Shown piece after piece: positions 5,984 through 6,090 of a DNA stretch of 6,090 bases. The position numbers were made by a program, and so were the translations under genes. This DNA is from CAZTJA01 sp964613745 (lineage in GTDB: Bacteria > Desulfobacterota > Desulfomonilia > Desulfomonilales > Desulfomonilaceae): positions 1 to 6,090 of the forward strand of contig CAZTJA010000146.1 of assembly GCA_964613745.1 (NCBI GenBank). The letters are read 5' to 3'. Every line of letters starts with the position of its first letter. The stretch's first letter is position 1. The notes below the pieces were generated by a model. That model was given only the letters and a program-made list of their open reading frames with translations. It was not told where the DNA came from and made no database searches.

Positions 5984-6010
5984 CCGTAGGGGCAACCCTT
6001 GCGGTTGCCC
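5982..6010 (-). repeat. REP-like palindromic repeat, copy 2 (inverted relative to copy 1)
   Basis: The stem GGGCAACC (5990-5997) and GGTTGCCC (6003-6010) has a 5-nt loop and is preceded by TCCCGTAG. Read on the minus strand, it matches the unit at 2458-2486 at 28 of 29 positions. With the reversed orientation, the two copies flank the glycine-rich, peroxiredoxin and cyclase genes as an inverted pair. Confidence 0.8.
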
Positions 6011-6069
6011 TTCCTGAGACCACGTAAAGAATCTAAACCTCGTACAATCCCAAACCAACGTCCCACAAG

Positions 6070-6090
6070 TCATCCCGCCGTAGGGCGGGA
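6070..6090 (-). repeat. REP-like palindrome at the right edge, probably incomplete
   Basis: TCCCGCC (6073-6079) and GGCGGGA (6084-6090) form a 7-bp stem with a GTAG loop, preceded by GTCA. The GTCATCCC...GGGA pattern is the reverse-orientation relative of the repeat at 5908-5936, with compensating stem changes. The element likely continues past the window edge. Confidence 0.6.

Larger units (their letters stand above)
5892..6090. other. Repeat-rich intergenic region at the right end
   Basis: No gene is supported here. The 145-codon minus-strand frame running through it (5586-6023) is antisense to the cyclase, and its N-terminal part consists of translated repeat units. The stretch contains three palindromic repeats and a 14-bp perfect palindrome, listed separately. 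Confidence 0.6.

Noticed and set aside
2458..6010. CRISPR array or composite transposon
   Set aside because: Only two copies of the palindrome exist, 3.5 kb apart with no spacer periodicity, and no transposase or target-site duplication is seen.
5586..6023. 145-codon minus-strand frame at the right end
   Set aside because: Its N-terminal part is the translation of palindromic repeats and its remainder is antisense to the cyclase gene.

Overview
The window looks like a chromosomal segment of a selenocysteine-using, REP-rich Gram-negative bacterium. A deltaproteobacterial (Desulfobacterota-type) origin is the best guess, but it is inferred from gene content and style, not from a marker gene. 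Evidence for this is an exported peroxiredoxin with an in-frame UGA at its catalytic cysteine, a receiver-GGDEF signalling protein, classical signal peptides, and several dispersed palindromic repeats of the kind scattered through such genomes.

Region 1 (1-2194, minus strand) is phage-derived. One uninterrupted reading frame enters at the left edge and runs from its ATG at 1898 through at least 632 codons. It reads as a P22-like phage portal (head-tail connector) protein whose C-terminus lies outside the window. It overlaps a small upstream gene by ATGA, so the two are probably translationally coupled. Upstream of that small gene lies a short, apparently frameshifted coding remnant. No terminase can be recognised before the sequence changes character, so this is probably the edge of a decayed or rearranged prophage.

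Region 2 (2356-2838) has no convincing gene. It carries one copy of a GGGCAACC palindromic repeat and a short leader with repeats in front of the next gene.

Region 3 (2839-3720, plus strand) encodes an exported Gly/Gln-rich low-complexity protein with a central two-cysteine SH3-like segment and a Gly/Tyr/Trp/His-rich tail, followed by a strong intrinsic terminator.

Region 4 (3733-4648, minus strand) is the most notable part: a 257-residue exported AhpC/Prx1-type peroxiredoxin. A TGA at codon 105 replaces the peroxidatic cysteine in PxxxTxxU, and a good bacterial SECIS-like hairpin begins 9 nt after it. Simple gene calling would split the gene into two fragments. The usual C-terminal resolving cysteine is absent. 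A consensus TTGACA box abutting a perfect 6-2-6 palindrome lies upstream.

Region 5 (4956-5891, plus strand) encodes a response regulator with a GGEEF diguanylate cyclase output domain and an intact inhibitory site. It is divergent from the peroxiredoxin. The right end (5892-6090) holds three palindromic repeats. One is a near-identical, inverted copy of the repeat at 2458, so the whole non-phage block is bracketed by inverted copies. No functional link between the peroxiredoxin, the glycine-rich protein and the cyclase is shown by the sequence beyond proximity.
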